A stretch of DNA of 64,000 nt from Malurus cyaneus samueli (taxonomy: Eukaryota > Chordata > Aves > Passeriformes > Maluridae). The notes beneath the pieces are model-generated. The model ran no database searches. It saw only the letters and a program-made list of their open reading frames with translations, and had not been told where the DNA came from. The position numbers and the translations under genes are program-made. Numbering within the stretch: the stretch's first letter is position 1; each line of letters begins with the position of its first letter. This document shows positions 34,739-47,225 of the stretch, in pieces. The stretch lies in assembly GCA_009741485.1 (NCBI GenBank), contig CM019216.1, forward strand, positions 20,358,322 through 20,422,321. The letters are read 5' to 3'.

Positions 34739-35439
34739 TTATTTACCTTTGCAGTAGTACAGATTCATAGGTGTCAACTAAATATTTTTTCAAAAAAACA
34801 CAAAACCAGTAAATACATATTAGAAGTCAACACATGCTAAAGGTTTTGAAAATGAGTCCATTAATCCATAAAAGGAACTGTATCTTCCAAATAAGTCTCC
34901 ACAACTAGTTTGATTCTGAGTTTCAAGGTTTATTTTGTATTTTTTTTTTTTTGCTGTATTTATCAGTATTGCCTTAATATTTTTCAGCACCTTTTGAATG
35001 AACAATCACACCATGTAGGTTAAAGGAAAGTCACCTTATTAGAAGATGAAAAAGAATTTGATTTTTTTCCCCAGAAAAAAATGGTTAATATTGGTTTGTT
35101 GTGAAATTGCACTGCTTTTTCTTTGACAATTGCTATCGAAAAATTACTACTTGTGAGTAAAAAAAAAATAAAACCCTTAAGTTTTTGTTATGAACATGAG
35201 ATCAAGTACTAAAGCTCAGATACGGCTAAGAAGAATCTTTTCACAAAAAGAAGGTTGCAGTCTTCAGTATTTCAGATGCTTAAAAATAGATAGAATTAAC
35301 AGAATAAGTGACCTCACCTGGTAGTCCATGGTCTGAGACTGACTTTCAGCAGAGGTTTCCAAAATCTCTAGACATTTTTTGAAAACGAGGCTACTTGTGA
35401 CATAATTTTGACAAAACTAAACTGTCTTCATAGCAGAGC
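34739..35439. other. AT-rich unique DNA, nothing recognised
   Basis: T13 at about 34940 and A9 near 35159. No credible open frame. Confidence 0.6.
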
Positions 35440-35546
35440 TTCTTCATCCCTCTGATCATCTCAGTGGCCTCCCCTGGACTTGCTCCAACACTTCCATGTC
35501 CTTCTTGTGCTGGGCATCCCAGAGCTGGAGGCAGGATTCCAGGTAG
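35440..35546 (-). mobile_element. CR1 LINE internal fragment, antisense
   Basis: GCTTCTTCATCCCTCTGATC, ATCTCAGTGGCCTCCCCTGG, ACTTGCTCCAACACTTCCAT, GTCCTTCTTGTGCTGGGCAT and CCCAGAGCTGGAGGCAGGAT. This corresponds to a part of CR1 further from the 3' end than most copies here; both ends are cut. Confidence 0.9.
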
Positions 35547-37036
35547 CATCTAGCTAAGAATGAGGGGACAAAGAGCACAAATGCAGCTTAACATGATCAT
35601 AAAAATTGGCAAGAAAAAAAATTGGATCCCAAGAAGACAGAGAATGAAAGAGGAAAATGTACTTTTGTGATGAATCTTTTATATCTGTGCCATCCTTGGG
35701 TATTTCCAGGGGAGATTCTTGGTGTGGCTCTGATGTGCTGTATGGAAGCTCCTGCTGTCTCTTTTCACTTACAGCCTGACAATTAAGAGTTAAACAGCAA
35801 TAAGAGTGATAAATTTGATCTTGCACATTAGAGTCAAATCTGCTGTTATCTCAACCCCTACGAGCCCCAGGTTGGGTGCCAGGAAGGGCTGTCATGGTTT
35901 GTCTCAAGCAAAGAACATCTCCTGTGGGTTGTTGAATCATGTGGATTTATTTCACAGCCTACAAACAATCTGTGATTGTTCTCGAGCTAATCATTTTGGC
36001 TTTCCAGGAGCATCATGCTGGACATCAGTATTTACACCACAAACATAAAATATAGGGTTTTGCTTTGATCTCATGCACTATAATCACAATTCAGGCTCCA
36101 TTCCTACTGATTGAGTGTAGTCATGTTGTACCTTCCAGTTTGACCATTATATCCAATGATGTAAATATTACTAAAATAATCTATGCAGTTCGTGTTCCAG
36201 GTGAATTCATGCAGCTATCCTTGTAGAAAAGCTTGCACACCTGGAGGTTAACATCTGTCTAAACAGAAAATTCATTTCTTTTAGTTAACAAGACCCTGTC
36301 ATGGTAATAAATGAATTATGAAAAATGTGTGTTGGTAATCATGTGCAGAAAAACCTGCAAGAGATTCTTAGCCATGGAGGATGGGAGCAGTGTTCAGCTG
36401 TCCATACCACAGATCTCTGCAGTGAAAATATCTCCAAATCATCTAGCATGAAGAATTTTCTATTTTTAAGAAGAAATGTCACATTTAGAGCCATTTACTT
36501 GATAAGAATTTAAAGATTATCTGTATTGAACCCAGATACCATCTCTTTTCTCCTTTAATTTTCTGGGGGACTAAAGACAGTCAGACTGTCTGTGACTCTG
36601 TAGTACAGACTTTTACCATGAATCCAACCCATCCTATTTCAGAGCTCTGCTAAATTGCACAAAGATGTGGTTTATGGAGAACGAATCATGGCATAAGAAA
36701 TCACAGGGTTTAAAATTACTTTCCTGAAAATACACCACAGTGGAGGGCCTGAAGATCACAAGATAGGCTAGACCAGTAGTTCTTTTGCTGAAACCACCAG
36801 TCAGACAGCAGTACATTTATTTCTAGTAGTGCCTCTGTGTGAAAGTAACCTATAACTTTTCCAGAAAAAGAAACTTGGTATATTTCACATCTGACAAGGA
36901 AAGATCTGTGCTTAATATAACAAAATTAAAATGGTCTTGATTTCAAAATAGGTTGGATACTCCCACCAAAAAGATTCCTCTTCATGTCTCAAAAAAAATT
37001 TTTTTTTGGCGATGTTTTCAAGCATTTAATAAGAAA
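35547..37036. other. Unique AT-rich DNA, no gene seen
   Basis: A perfect A8T9 run lies at 36991-37007, just before the next CR1. TGTCATGGTTTGTCTC at 35891 looks like the 5' end of some avian LTRs, but no matching LTR body follows. Frames of 80-90 aa are not recognisable. Confidence 0.5.
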
Positions 37037-37128
37037 TTCCCATGGCAGGGGTTTGGAACGAGATGAATTTTAAGGTCTTTATGGCCTTTTAGGTCCATTT
37101 CAAACCAAGCCATTCCACAGCTCTATGA
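37037..37128 (+). mobile_element. CR1 LINE 3' tail
   Basis: TTCCCATGGCAGGGGTTTGG, AACGAGATGAATTTTAAGGT and CATTTCAAACCAAGCCATTC, then CACAGCTCTATGA. A small internal duplication is visible: the TTTTAAGGTCTTTATGG and TTTTAGGTCCATTT segments follow each other. Confidence 0.88.
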
Positions 37129-37239
37129 AATGAACTCATGGTGAAAAATTAAGAGGTGTTTTGTTAGTGCAGAGGTGCATGAATAATGATCAAGAATAAA
37201 ATAAAATCTTTTATACATTAAAAAAAAAAAAAAATCTAG
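37129..37239. other. AT-rich linker with A15 tract
   Basis: A15 at about 37220-37234 separates the CR1 tail from the CpG-keeping block that follows. Confidence 0.7.
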
Positions 37240-37830
37240 ACTCAGGAAACGGCCTGTGTAAGCCACGTGTGCGACTCATATATTCATGTGTAAGTTGTTT
37301 CACTGAGAGAACAAAGGATGTTCCTGGACATTCCCATTACATTACAAAGCTGGTGTTCCAAGAATAATATGCCTGAGAATAAAACAATAATTATGAAACC
37401 ACAAATGAAATCAAAGCAATGCTGCCGAAAGCCTTAAGCACCACAGGTTTTACGAGGCATGTAAATATAGCAGCTTGGATAAAGATGTAAACCCTTACAC
37501 TGCACCCTTTAAAATCTCACACTTCAGAAGCCAGTGGAAATACCTTGGACTGAAAATGTGGATAGACAATCACTGGATCTCTGCAAGAAATGCTGTTCTT
37601 TTTCTTTTAAAGCTGTGTGAATACATGCAAGCTCAAATTAAGGCGAGCAGATAACCAACTGCACGCTAGAGATGAGCAGGCTGCTTAAAGCGACCGCATA
37701 ATCGGTGAAGCTTTAAAAAAGGAAGAAAACAGCTTGAGGCCTTTTCTCCTTCTTCCTCTAGAATGTGACATCATTGTATATGACACAACACCTTGGAAGG
37801 AACCATATGGGGAAATGCAGACATGTTGCT
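37240..37830. promoter_or_regulatory. Candidate conserved non-coding block
   Basis: Repeat-free DNA with surviving CpGs (ACGTGTGCGACTC near 37264; AAGCGACCGCATAATCGG near 37688). Motif-like strings include AATAAAACAATAATTATGAA (37378) and ATGTGACATCATTGTATATG (37763), the latter holding a TGACATCA site close to a CRE/AP-1 element. The composition differs from the AT-rich flanks. A regulatory role is inferred from sequence texture only. Confidence 0.3.
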
Positions 37831-38245
37831 AAGTAAATGTGAGCTCCTTCACGAAGAAAAAATCTTGTTGCTGGCCAAAGCCTGGATGGTCTCATAAAAA
37901 GCACAGTTTATACAGTGGAACTGACAGTTCTACTTCAAGGACATTTTTCATGTCTAATGCCCTTTCTGTGCAGGATTTAGAAAGGCATATCAGGAATATA
38001 ATGTTGGTTTTTATCCAGCTCTAATCAAAAGGGATTGATTCAACTCAACACCTTAAAATACATGAGATGTTCCTCTGCGAATTTTTGCTTGACTGTTTAA
38101 AAAACCTATTGTCAGATCCCTGAGCTCATTAGTTGGTCTTAGCTATTCCCTGATTTAGGGAATACATGTGCCCTATCTCTGTCTTGTAATGTCTCTTTAG
38201 GTGGGTCTTTGCATGTCTTTTGTTCATTAATTCTCTATTTCTCTA
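37831..38245. other. Unique DNA, nothing recognised
   Basis: A 61-aa frame (37839-38024) without recognisable content. Ordinary AT-rich DNA. Confidence 0.6.
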
Positions 38246-38424
38246 AATCATAAAATGACAGAATGGTTTGGGTTGGGAGAGACCTTACAGCTCATCTTTT
38301 CATGGGCAGGGACCCTTTCCTCTGTCCCAGGTGGCTCCAAGCCCTGTCCAACCTGGCCTTGGACATTTCCAAGGATGAGACAGCCACAGCTTCTCTCAGC
38401 AACCTGTGCCAGTGCTTGTTGACC
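38246..38424 (-). mobile_element. CR1 LINE 3' end, antisense
   Basis: AATCATAAAATGACAGAATG, GTTTGGGTTGGGAGAGACCT, TCATGGGCAGGGACCC, CTCCAAGCCCTGTCCAACCT, GGCCTTGGACATTTCC, AGCCACAGCTTCTC and AACCTGTGCCAGTGCTTGTT. Boundaries are clear on the 3' side; the 5' side fades after TTGACC. Confidence 0.95.
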
Positions 38425-40506
38425 TTATTGCAATTTTGGATTAAATTTTATATCTAAAAGCTCAATTTTTTTTCTATTTTCATTACAATCATTGTCATCA
38501 GTAGCAGTAATAGCAATAGCAGTAGTAGTAGCAGTAGTAATCATTGTAGTAACATTGGATTTTACTGAATACAATGTAAATGGTCCATAATTATTTTTCA
38601 AGGCTGCTCAGATGGTCTAATGATTGTATCTAAGGATATAATTAAAACTTCTCAGCTTTAACGCTGACATTTCATCAGGAATATCCACATTCACTGACAC
38701 AGCAACTGGTTCCAAAGTTGTCTTAGGTGACTTAAGCAGAACAGGAAATCCCGACAGCTTTAGATTGTGAGTGTTAATAGATGAGAAAAGGGTGAAATTG
38801 AAATGAGGAAGCTGCCTGAACAAGTAGTTTTCTGTGCATTAAAAATTACAAGAAGTGCAGTAAAAAGTTAAAAGAATTTCCCATGGAACGCAACATTTGC
38901 ATTTCTGTGAGCCCATCCAACTAATGGGATGGGAATCAGGAATTTCTCTGAGTTCCACTATGAGATATTCCATCTCATCTTTAGTCCTTAAATTGAAAAA
39001 GAGATTGGACCCCAATTCAGAAAAAAATGTTCACATTTGTCTTGGCTGAAATAGCACAGAAATCCATGTATATAATTGGAACTACGGAGATAAAATTAAA
39101 CATTTTATTTTTTTCTTTTCATTAGAGTCTGAAATCTATACTTAATTTTAATGATCCGTCTCATGAAAATGGCTCATGGAAGCACCTAATCATGTGCTTG
39201 ATTTTCATTTAAGTCTGTGATTAAACTCCATAAAAATTAGTAAAATTTAAGCTTGCCTTTAGGATTTACCATGAGCTTAAGTGTGGTCTCGGTCAACTAC
39301 CTTGTTCTGAGTGATTTTTGGTGGGTTTTGATGGTTTTGGATTCAGATGACAGATATTGTTCTTCCACTTTGCAATTTGAGCATGAGCCACGACACCAAG
39401 AATAAGGAAAACAGAAGAAATCAAACTGAGGACTTGTGCCATTTTTTTTTTTTCTCTCTTATTTAGGCTTTTACTTGCAAAACTACTTATATTTTCACTC
39501 CCCCATATAAGCCTGATATATTCAGACTAACACAGCTCCAGCAACTGCAGGGCAAATCCATCTCTGGGGTAAATGCATGGCCTGGAGGGATATATTTGAT
39601 TCATAATGGCTACGGCTGAATTATAGTGTGTGCTGGAGTGTTATTTATGTTATATCTGAAAGTTCATTGAAATTATTTAGATCCAGATCCCTCAAAGCAT
39701 AGAAGTACAACACAGGTTGGATTTATGTGGCCAAGTCCAGGTGAGTGATCCCACAAGCTCTGCCTTAAAGCAAAGATTCCTCCACTCACACCAAACATTT
39801 TCTGTGCACGTTCAAAGGCCTTGTCTAGAGCCAGCACAAGGAATTTCCTCTGCAAACCATTTCCCTTGAACTGGGATTAACATCTAAGCAAATCTGGGAT
39901 TTACAAACTGGTTAATTGCACATCTATATCCCTGATGTTTTGGGCAAGATGTTTGCAAACCACTGAGAGCGTTTCACCAGGAAATGGAAAGGCTGATTGG
40001 ATCAAAACTAATTCCTTAAATTTCCTGGAAGTGTGGTTTTATCCATGGGCATTCCTGGGCTCTCATTCTGTGCACTGAGGACATGGGAAGGAACTGGAAG
40101 CTGGGAAGACAGGAGGGGAAAGAATCGTAAGAAATCAGGGATTTTCCACCCCATTTTCTTACACTGCTATACAGAAGGATGTGCAAAATCTCTGGGGCAG
40201 GAAAAAAGAACCTTGTATGGATCATTACTCAGGAGTTAACCTACATTAAAAAATGTCATCTTCCATTCAGGTACATACAATATAATCTAGAAGTAAACAA
40301 TGGCTAAATGAGCACAAAATCATTGCAAAATTGAATTTTAGGGTTAGAAAACTTCTTTTCAGTAAAAAGTGCTACTAAAGAAAGTTATCTTGAAAATCAC
40401 AATCTTTTCCTTCATAAAATTCTGAAGCAAAATTTTTATTTCTATATTTACATTGTATATAATTTTATGCTTCTTTCATTTCCTTATATATTGTCTTCCT
40501 AATTTG
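38425..40506. other. Unique AT-rich DNA with an AGY run
   Basis: A short AGT/AGC/AAT trinucleotide run occupies about 38500-38540. A T12 tract is near 39443. No credible frame or repeat. Confidence 0.55.
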
Positions 40507-40640
40507 TATTTCTATATTTCTATATTTCTATATTTCTATATTTATGTATTTATATATTTATAATTTATATATTTATAAATGATATATTTATATATCTTTA
40601 TTTATTTTTTATTTATTTATTTAATATTATATACTTTTTT
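40507..40640. repeat. 8-bp tandem repeat in AT-rich tract
   Basis: More than four head-to-tail copies of TATTTCTA (40507-40543) lead into a run of TTTATATA and TTTATTTA units to about 40640. Almost entirely A and T. Confidence 0.93.
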
Positions 40641-42299
40641 TCCTAATTTATATCACAGTTAAAAGCCTATAACTTAAAATGAAAACGGAACTTAAGTTTT
40701 AGAAGAAATTGACTCTTACTCTTCCTTCCCTGTCACACCTCCTATGGACAAGTAGGAGGATCCACTGTGATATGTTCCAACCTTACCCATTCTTTGAAAA
40801 GATCCTAAAAACAGTGTTTTGTGATCTTAATGTGAAGACTTTCTCAATTATTAGAATATTAACTTGTCCACTGGAATATCCAGCTGTAAGATGAAATCTG
40901 AAGCACTAATTTATCTACCATTAGAACCATCATTGCTATTAGAATTTAAAGTTAGATGTGCAATCAGAAACTGGGATTGCACTGGGCTTAATGCTTGCCT
41001 GTCATTATCTGGGAGAGTTCAGAAATGAAAAGACAAGAAAAGAGTTAGAATGAAAATTAGAGATAAAGAGCAAGGAAATAACTCAGCTGATATTGCTTCA
41101 TTTTGAATGTGCCAGGCATGGTACATTTGCAAATATTATAGCAGCAAATATCCACCCTGTCTCGTCAGGCCATGGGTCTTTGAGGAGGAAGACTCTCCAA
41201 AATGAAAGCTGAAACTGGGATTCCTGTGTGTGTGTGCTCAAGCATTTATTAAAATGGTCTGAATTTCATAGGAGCAAAGATCTGAAAGAGATCCTGCCCT
41301 CACATCAGCAGCTGTAATCTCCTGCTCTGCCAGTGGACCATATCACCTGACACCTTTTCTAAACAAATCATGCATTTAAATTTAAGATTATCTGCCTTTT
41401 TTGTGCTTATTGAGGGGAAATAGTTCCACAGTTTCATTTCTAGCCAAAAACCTGCTACTGAATCCCAGCACACCTGTGTTCCTATGGCTAAGAATTAAGC
41501 ACGCATTTTTTCATATTTAAATCCAAAAAGGCTGTTGAAAAGCTGTTTTTAGGAGAAAAAATGTTTAGGGGTGACATAAGATCCTAAGGCCCCAGGGGGT
41601 GTATTTTCAAATGGTTAAATGCAAACCTCTGCTGAAGGGACATGTGACAAGGAGAAGGAAAGGTACATGGATTGTGGGGAGTTACGAGCTCAGGTCTGCT
41701 TTAGCTTGGGAATATCTGCTTTGGGCTCTGCTGGATAATGCAGATCTTTCATTTTTCATTTCAGCCCATTTGGAACACACAGGTAGACACACAGTGGTAT
41801 TGTCCACATTCTACTCAGGATTGTGGGAGGCAAGGCCAACATAAAAATTGTTTGAGTTTATGTAAGTGTGATTGTGCCTTTGCTAACACACCTTCATTGA
41901 TACAATGGTTACTACAAGTTTGCTTTTTGGGGAAGAGGATGAGAAGTTTACTCCGTGTTTCCAGAGAATCCAGTCAGTGTGAGCCACATGTATAGCAAAT
42001 AACTAATATAATATAAATATTATATTAACTTATTGTATACATCAATACTAATAGAAAATGTTATTTCAAGACATACAATAGACTTTTAGTTCATTTAGGT
42101 TAACTGGAAAATGTTCACTGCAAGTGATGGCTTTTGAAAAATTCCCATAACCTGGGCTTCTAACTTAGGCTTCCCCCCTTTTCCATGCAAACAGCTGCCA
42201 AGCAAAATTGTAAGATGTGTTATATCCCAACCTCTTGTCTTTGAGAGGGTTAATGCCACTTTCTTTCTCCTTCCTTGCTTTTACCCTGTGCTGCCTAAA
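40641..42299. other. Unique AT-rich DNA, no gene seen
   Basis: The 81- and 85-aa frames at 41599-41995 overlap in different phases of one strand and are not recognisable. A self-complementary AT stretch lies at about 42004-42035. Confidence 0.55.
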
Positions 42300-42730
42300 A
42301 AGAACACCCAGGTTCAATGAGTGACAAATCATTACGGACCGTACAGTGTAATTAAAAAGCACAGCCATTGATCAGCTATGAGCTAAACCTGAGACAAAAA
42401 AGTGAGAGACCCAGAATAGCTGGCAAAACTTCTCATTGAATCTGTCTGAAATGGAAGATGTTCTCCCTGGAGGCATGGAGCGTGGCCCATTGTGCATTTC
42501 CATTAGAGATACACACTGACTCCGAGCATGCCATTGATGTTGGCCTATTTATGAAAGGCTGTTGAAAGAGGTTTCAGAGTTAATTGAAAAGAGCTGCTTC
42601 TGAAGTAAGGTAACTTCAAACAACACAGCTCTGAAATGTGTTTTAATGGACTGGAAATCAGTGAATTTTCCATAGAGCACATGAAATAGAAATGGATGGC
42701 ATCATCGGAAAGCTGCATTGCCATTTGGTG
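42300..42730. promoter_or_regulatory. Candidate conserved non-coding block
   Basis: Repeat-free block with the odd-palindrome TACGG-A-CCGTA at 42333-42343, next to AGTGTAATTAAAAAGC, a homeodomain-like TAATTA core. Other motif-like strings are GAGTTAATTGAAAAGAGC (about 42576) and GGCATCATCGGAAAGCTGCA (about 42698). It ends at a mixed ATT/GTT/ATC run. The regulatory call is inference only. Confidence 0.3.
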
Positions 42731-42805
42731 GGATTTCTTTCATTATTATTATTGTTGTTGCTGTTATTGCTATCACTATCACTCACCATCACTATCACTA
42801 TTAAC
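42731..42805. repeat. Mixed trinucleotide/hexanucleotide run
   Basis: TTATTATTATTGTTGTTGCT is followed by several imperfect CACTAT and CACCATCACTATCACTAT units. Low complexity, imperfect. Confidence 0.85.
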
Positions 42806-45483
42806 ACCTATTTTAACTATAGCTGCTCAATTGTCAGTGATAAAACAGCTTTGTTCTTGATGGATTAGAGGTTCATCTTCTAGGACCTGCCAAAATTTTC
42901 ATTACAAGTCCTTTCTGCACACATTTATAACACAGGCTGCCTGCAGAAACTGCCAGGCTTGAGCTGCTGAAAACAGAGAGAAAAGCACTTTCAGTTGTAA
43001 AGTAGAAGTAGTTTCCAAAGCTCTCATTTTCCAAGGTATTCTGTGTTAAAAATGTTTTTATTCTGAACGTTATTTCCATTTTAAAATTAAAGCATATGCC
43101 TAAATTCAGGCATGTGTTTACTCAGGCATTTTGTTTAGTCTCTGCCTTGAGCTGAGGTCTTGCACATAAGTTTGTACTTAAGTTCATGTTTAAATAAAAA
43201 CCTTTTCAGCAAAACTTGCACCTGAATTTCATAAAGAGTAGCTGAGTATATGTTTAAATCTCAGTTTGTGATTAAATACTTTTCTCAGCTGAAAACAACA
43301 TAGTTTCAATTTTTTTTAAAGCCTGGAAATGTGTAATAAAAGTAAGAATGACTGAGCTAAATTTATGCCTTCCTTTCAATTTTATTTTGCGGTAATTTGG
43401 AGTGACCAAGAAGGAAGCTAACTCTTTGCCCTTGGATGAATTTAGTTTGGATAACTCCATGGTATTCAGGCAGAAAGGAACAAGGTCAGATTTTGGGATT
43501 CTTCCTCAGGCTGATTAATATCCAACACCTTGAAAAAACCCATAAACCCCTGTAAATTGCAGGAGAAAGATGAGAGCAAAGTAACTCAATAATCAATAAT
43601 CAAACAACTCAAAGCAATAATCAAACAACTTCTGACACTGAACTTGAATGATAATGAGTATTTTACACCTCCATTCTACTCTTAATCCTCTAAGTAATTC
43701 ACAAGTTCTGTTGAAAATCTCCCATGTTCCATTAAAAGAGATGACCTCACAGACATTAATTAACTTAATCTCACAAAACTCATTTAAAGTACGGAAGGGC
43801 TGTTGTCCTCGTTTTTAAATAAGGAATGAAACACAAGGGTAGTAATGACTTCATACAAAAGCTACCAAAATCAGCAGAAATATTTAAATCACAGCCTTGC
43901 ACAGTGCTACCTTCACTCATTATTATTTTAAGGCTGGGTAAAGAAAAAAAAAAAAAAAAAAGTAAAACCTGAAACCCCTAGGACAAAAAGAACAGTACAA
44001 GGAAAAACCAGAAAAATTACTTCAGTTTTAAATAACTAGAAATCTCATTTTTAGTGCTGTCATGACACTTTGTCATCTGCAGTGATTTTTGAAAATTTGT
44101 GGCTGATAATCATGGATTAACATGTGCTTAACTTATCTTTGAAGTTGCTGTGGGTAGTTACATACACAGATTAAGAATGTGCTACTTGTTCTGCAGAACA
44201 GGACGTCAAAAAAGAGGACAGGGATGAAGGCTGTGGTTGGAATCTGAATTTTGAGGACAAATAAACTCCTTGCTTCAGTAGATAAACAATCTGGATTTTC
44301 TGAGGCATTAAATATTGAGTAGAGAGGTTTATTTTTTCTGTCACTCCAACATCTATACCTGGAATACAAAGATTCTCCCTTGAATAGAGAGATTTTTGCA
44401 CTGAAACTGGGAGGACTAACAGCCAATATGGCTATCTAATACAGAAGAAAGAGAAGATACTGGAAGAAAGAGTAAAACCAGAAGGGAAAGCATGAATTTC
44501 AGCATCCAAGACATGTATTTTAAAATCAGGAATAAATCCTAATGGGAAAACAGGATTCAGGCCCTGAGAAATGAGGCAGATGAGTTGAGAGCAGATTTGA
44601 GTTGTCAAAATTATCAATTTGAGAAAAGGGAAACATTCAGATTTGGAGCTTAAACTTACATTTCCCCTCTTCAGGAGCAATATTCAAGCAACTGAAAAAA
44701 GATGGGATTGTTTCCTGGTGTTTCAGTCAAAGCCAGCTCTTACTTATCCAAAATTTTAGAGCCTGTGAGTCCAGAGGGTGAGGAATAAAAGAACTTAACT
44801 CAAGCATTTGAAGGTGAATATACCCTTATTGTCTCTTGCTTCTGGAATACTTCGGGTTAGATTCATCCGGCCAAACACACAGTCCTAGTTGGTTTAATTG
44901 CCACTGGAAGTGAGTTTTTCCTCTTTATTGACTGAAAAGGGAGGACAAAGGCAGGTGTAAAGAATTTTAGTGTAGGCTCTCAGGTTTGATGCAGCTGCCC
45001 AAACCTGGGTACTGAGTGTTGTTCCAGATGATTACTGAGCATTCTACATGTGCTGATGATGCTGAATATATGATATGCAACTTCTTTAGAGTTCTGGAGA
45101 AAAAATTGTGATGAAGTTCCTCTGAAAAGTAACTCTTCATCTTAGGAGATTTTCTGCCATAGCTGTAACTTTCCCAGTGCAATTGTGTCTGCATGGAGTT
45201 TTGATTTCACCATTTCGATTCTTTTCTGGATTTTCTGAATATTGTTGAGATATGGTGCCTGCTCTAAAAGCAGGAAAAAAAATACTTTAAAATCATATGA
45301 TGATATTTGCTCTACTAATTTTCTGCAGTAACTTTTGCAAACAGGTCAATTGATTTCTCTTAGAACTAATTAATTATAATTAGCCCAGACACAATCCAGA
45401 TTAAAAACACAAGACTCATCCTCCTTGGGTAATAACCCCTATCACACATTTAGTAAATATGAGGATGACAGAATGGAGTTTTT
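42806..45483. other. Unique AT-rich DNA, no gene seen
   Basis: A 21-bp direct repeat with core CAATAATCAAACAACT lies at 43594 and 43615. An A18 tract is at about 43944-43961. Frames of 97 and 82 aa on the minus strand (44133-44680) are not recognisable. Confidence 0.55.
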
Positions 45484-45642
45484 GATCATAGAATTATGGA
45501 ATGGTTTGGGTTGGCAATGACTTTAAAGGCCATCCAATTCCAAAGATTCCACCTTCCACCAGACCCAGGTTGCTCCAAACCCCATCCAACCTGGCCTTGA
45601 ACACTTCCAGGAATGGGGCAGCCACAGCTTCCCTGGGCAATA
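45484..45642 (-). mobile_element. CR1 LINE 3' end, antisense
   Basis: GATCATAGAATTATGGAATG, GTTTGGGTTGGCAATGACTT, CTTCCACCAGACCCAGGTTG, CTCCAAACCCCATCCAACCT, GGCCTTGAACACTTCCAGGA and ATGGGGCAGCCACAGCTTCC. The ...GAACACTTCCAGG variant separates it from the ...GGACACTTCCAGG copies. Confidence 0.95.
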
Positions 45643-46172
45643 TGTGATGTCACCCTTTAAGCTCCCAAAGAACAATTCATGGCAATGACAATGTCAAGGT
45701 TGGAAACCTGGATGTCCAGCTTTATGAAGTTCTTGTTAAGGTTTTGCAGTGTAGCTCAGGAGGTAGATGGAAGCAAACTGAGGTGAGCTGTGCTTTCTCA
45801 GAGTTTAACTTCAGGTAAATATTCAGACTGAATGTCACCTAGTCATTTAATTGAATCAGAAATTAATTCCCTAGGGTCAGCTGAGATCGAAGCATAAACC
45901 TGACTATAATCAGCATAACAATGTTAGCTAAAATTATGCCTCTGAATGATAGCACCTAATAGTGGAGGGCAAAGTTTCCCTAAAGAGGTATTAAAAAAAT
46001 GTGCTGCCTTGTCTGTAGCCTTTGATATTGGGCCAGCTGTTGTTTGCATATTTGAAAGTGAACTCTAAGATCATCTGATTTTCATACAAGTACCCATCCA
46101 TAACCTTCAGATTTCATTATCCTTCTCGAGCAAAGCAAAAATATTGACAAAACAACGATTTTAAAAACACAA
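45643..46172. other. Unique DNA, nothing recognised
   Basis: AT-rich, with no credible open frame and no repeat recognised. Confidence 0.6.
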
Positions 46173-46289
46173 ATGGATGGGGTTTGGAGCAACCTGGAAA
46201 AGTGGAAGATATCCCCATGGCAGAGGGCTTGGAACTAGATTGTGTTTAAGCTTCCCTCCAAACCAAACCATACCATGATTCCACGATTC
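46173..46289 (+). mobile_element. CR1 LINE 3' tail
   Basis: AATGGATGGGGTTTGGAGCA, ACCTGGAAAAGTGGAAGATA, CCCCATGGCAGAGGGCTTGG, GTTTAAGCTTCCCTCC and AACCAAACCATACCATGATT then CCACGATTCGATA. Sense and diverged. Confidence 0.9.
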
Positions 46290-47225
46290 GATAAAGATAG
46301 AATGAAGTCTACATTGTTGTCCTGTGTTTTTTGAAAATGTATGACATTAGGTTTTCAATCAAAACAACATAGATCCATACAAAAATGGCTTATTAAAAGA
46401 CAGCACGGAGAGGTTGTGCTATAACATTTCTATAATCATCATCAGTCTTCTCCACCTTCCCTTGGAACTTCTGCCATGGCCCAACACAGAGCACAAGCCA
46501 ACAGACTGCTGATCCCTCAAAGCAGACTCTGAACTGGTCAAACAAAGCAATTTTTTTAATGGATAGTTAATAAAATAAACAGTTGAAAAACTCTCAAAAA
46601 ACTCCAACACTTCAAAAAGACTCTTCATTGAGTTCAGATTTAAAACATCTCCGATTTTACAGGCTTTCATAAAATCCAGAGCACAAGCCTGAAGAAACTG
46701 TTTCCATTCTCATTTGCCTGCTCTGGGAATTCTGGGATCTGAAGAGTTGACAGATAAATCTACCATATCTTGTGATTCTTGAACTCCTGACCTATGAAAC
46801 AATGAATCTGTCCCAGCCAATTCACAAGGAACTGAACCAGCCTGTGCAGTTCTGCTCCATGGAGGGGTACCCAGTGGGGCTCTACTGTGGTGTATCTCAC
46901 ACTGAACTGAGCAGCTTGATTCAGCTGCCTAAACTTTGCTGATTTAGTGTTCAAGATGTCATAGGGCACCCACAGCTTCCACACCACTGTCATGGCAAAG
47001 GACCTGGGAGAGATGTGTTTTGAAACCCATTTGGGGGACAGTGGTGTTCCTGAGAGTGTCTCAGATGGCATTTGAACCTATATTTGGGAAACAAAATGGA
47101 GCAATGGAATATTCAATGAAGTTGACTTAATATGCAAGTGAAATCCCACCTTTGTTTCCTTTTGCATTTAGTAAAAATGTCAAGGAAAATTCTGCTACAC
47201 AACATCGACTTTCCAGTACTGAAGG
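46290..47225. other. Unique DNA with an unrecognised open block
   Basis: A 103-aa minus-strand frame (46760-47071) lies in a less AT-rich block at about 46680-47090. It includes stretches such as VVWKLWVPYDILN and FLVNWLGQIHCFIGQE. I recognise no domain, and a single frame of this length can be chance. It could be the relic of an element unknown to me. Confidence 0.45.

Noticed and set aside
35891..36060. LTR-like start TGTCATGGTTTGTC
   Set aside because: No matching LTR body, polyadenylation signal, CA end or target-site duplication follows. The string alone is not enough.
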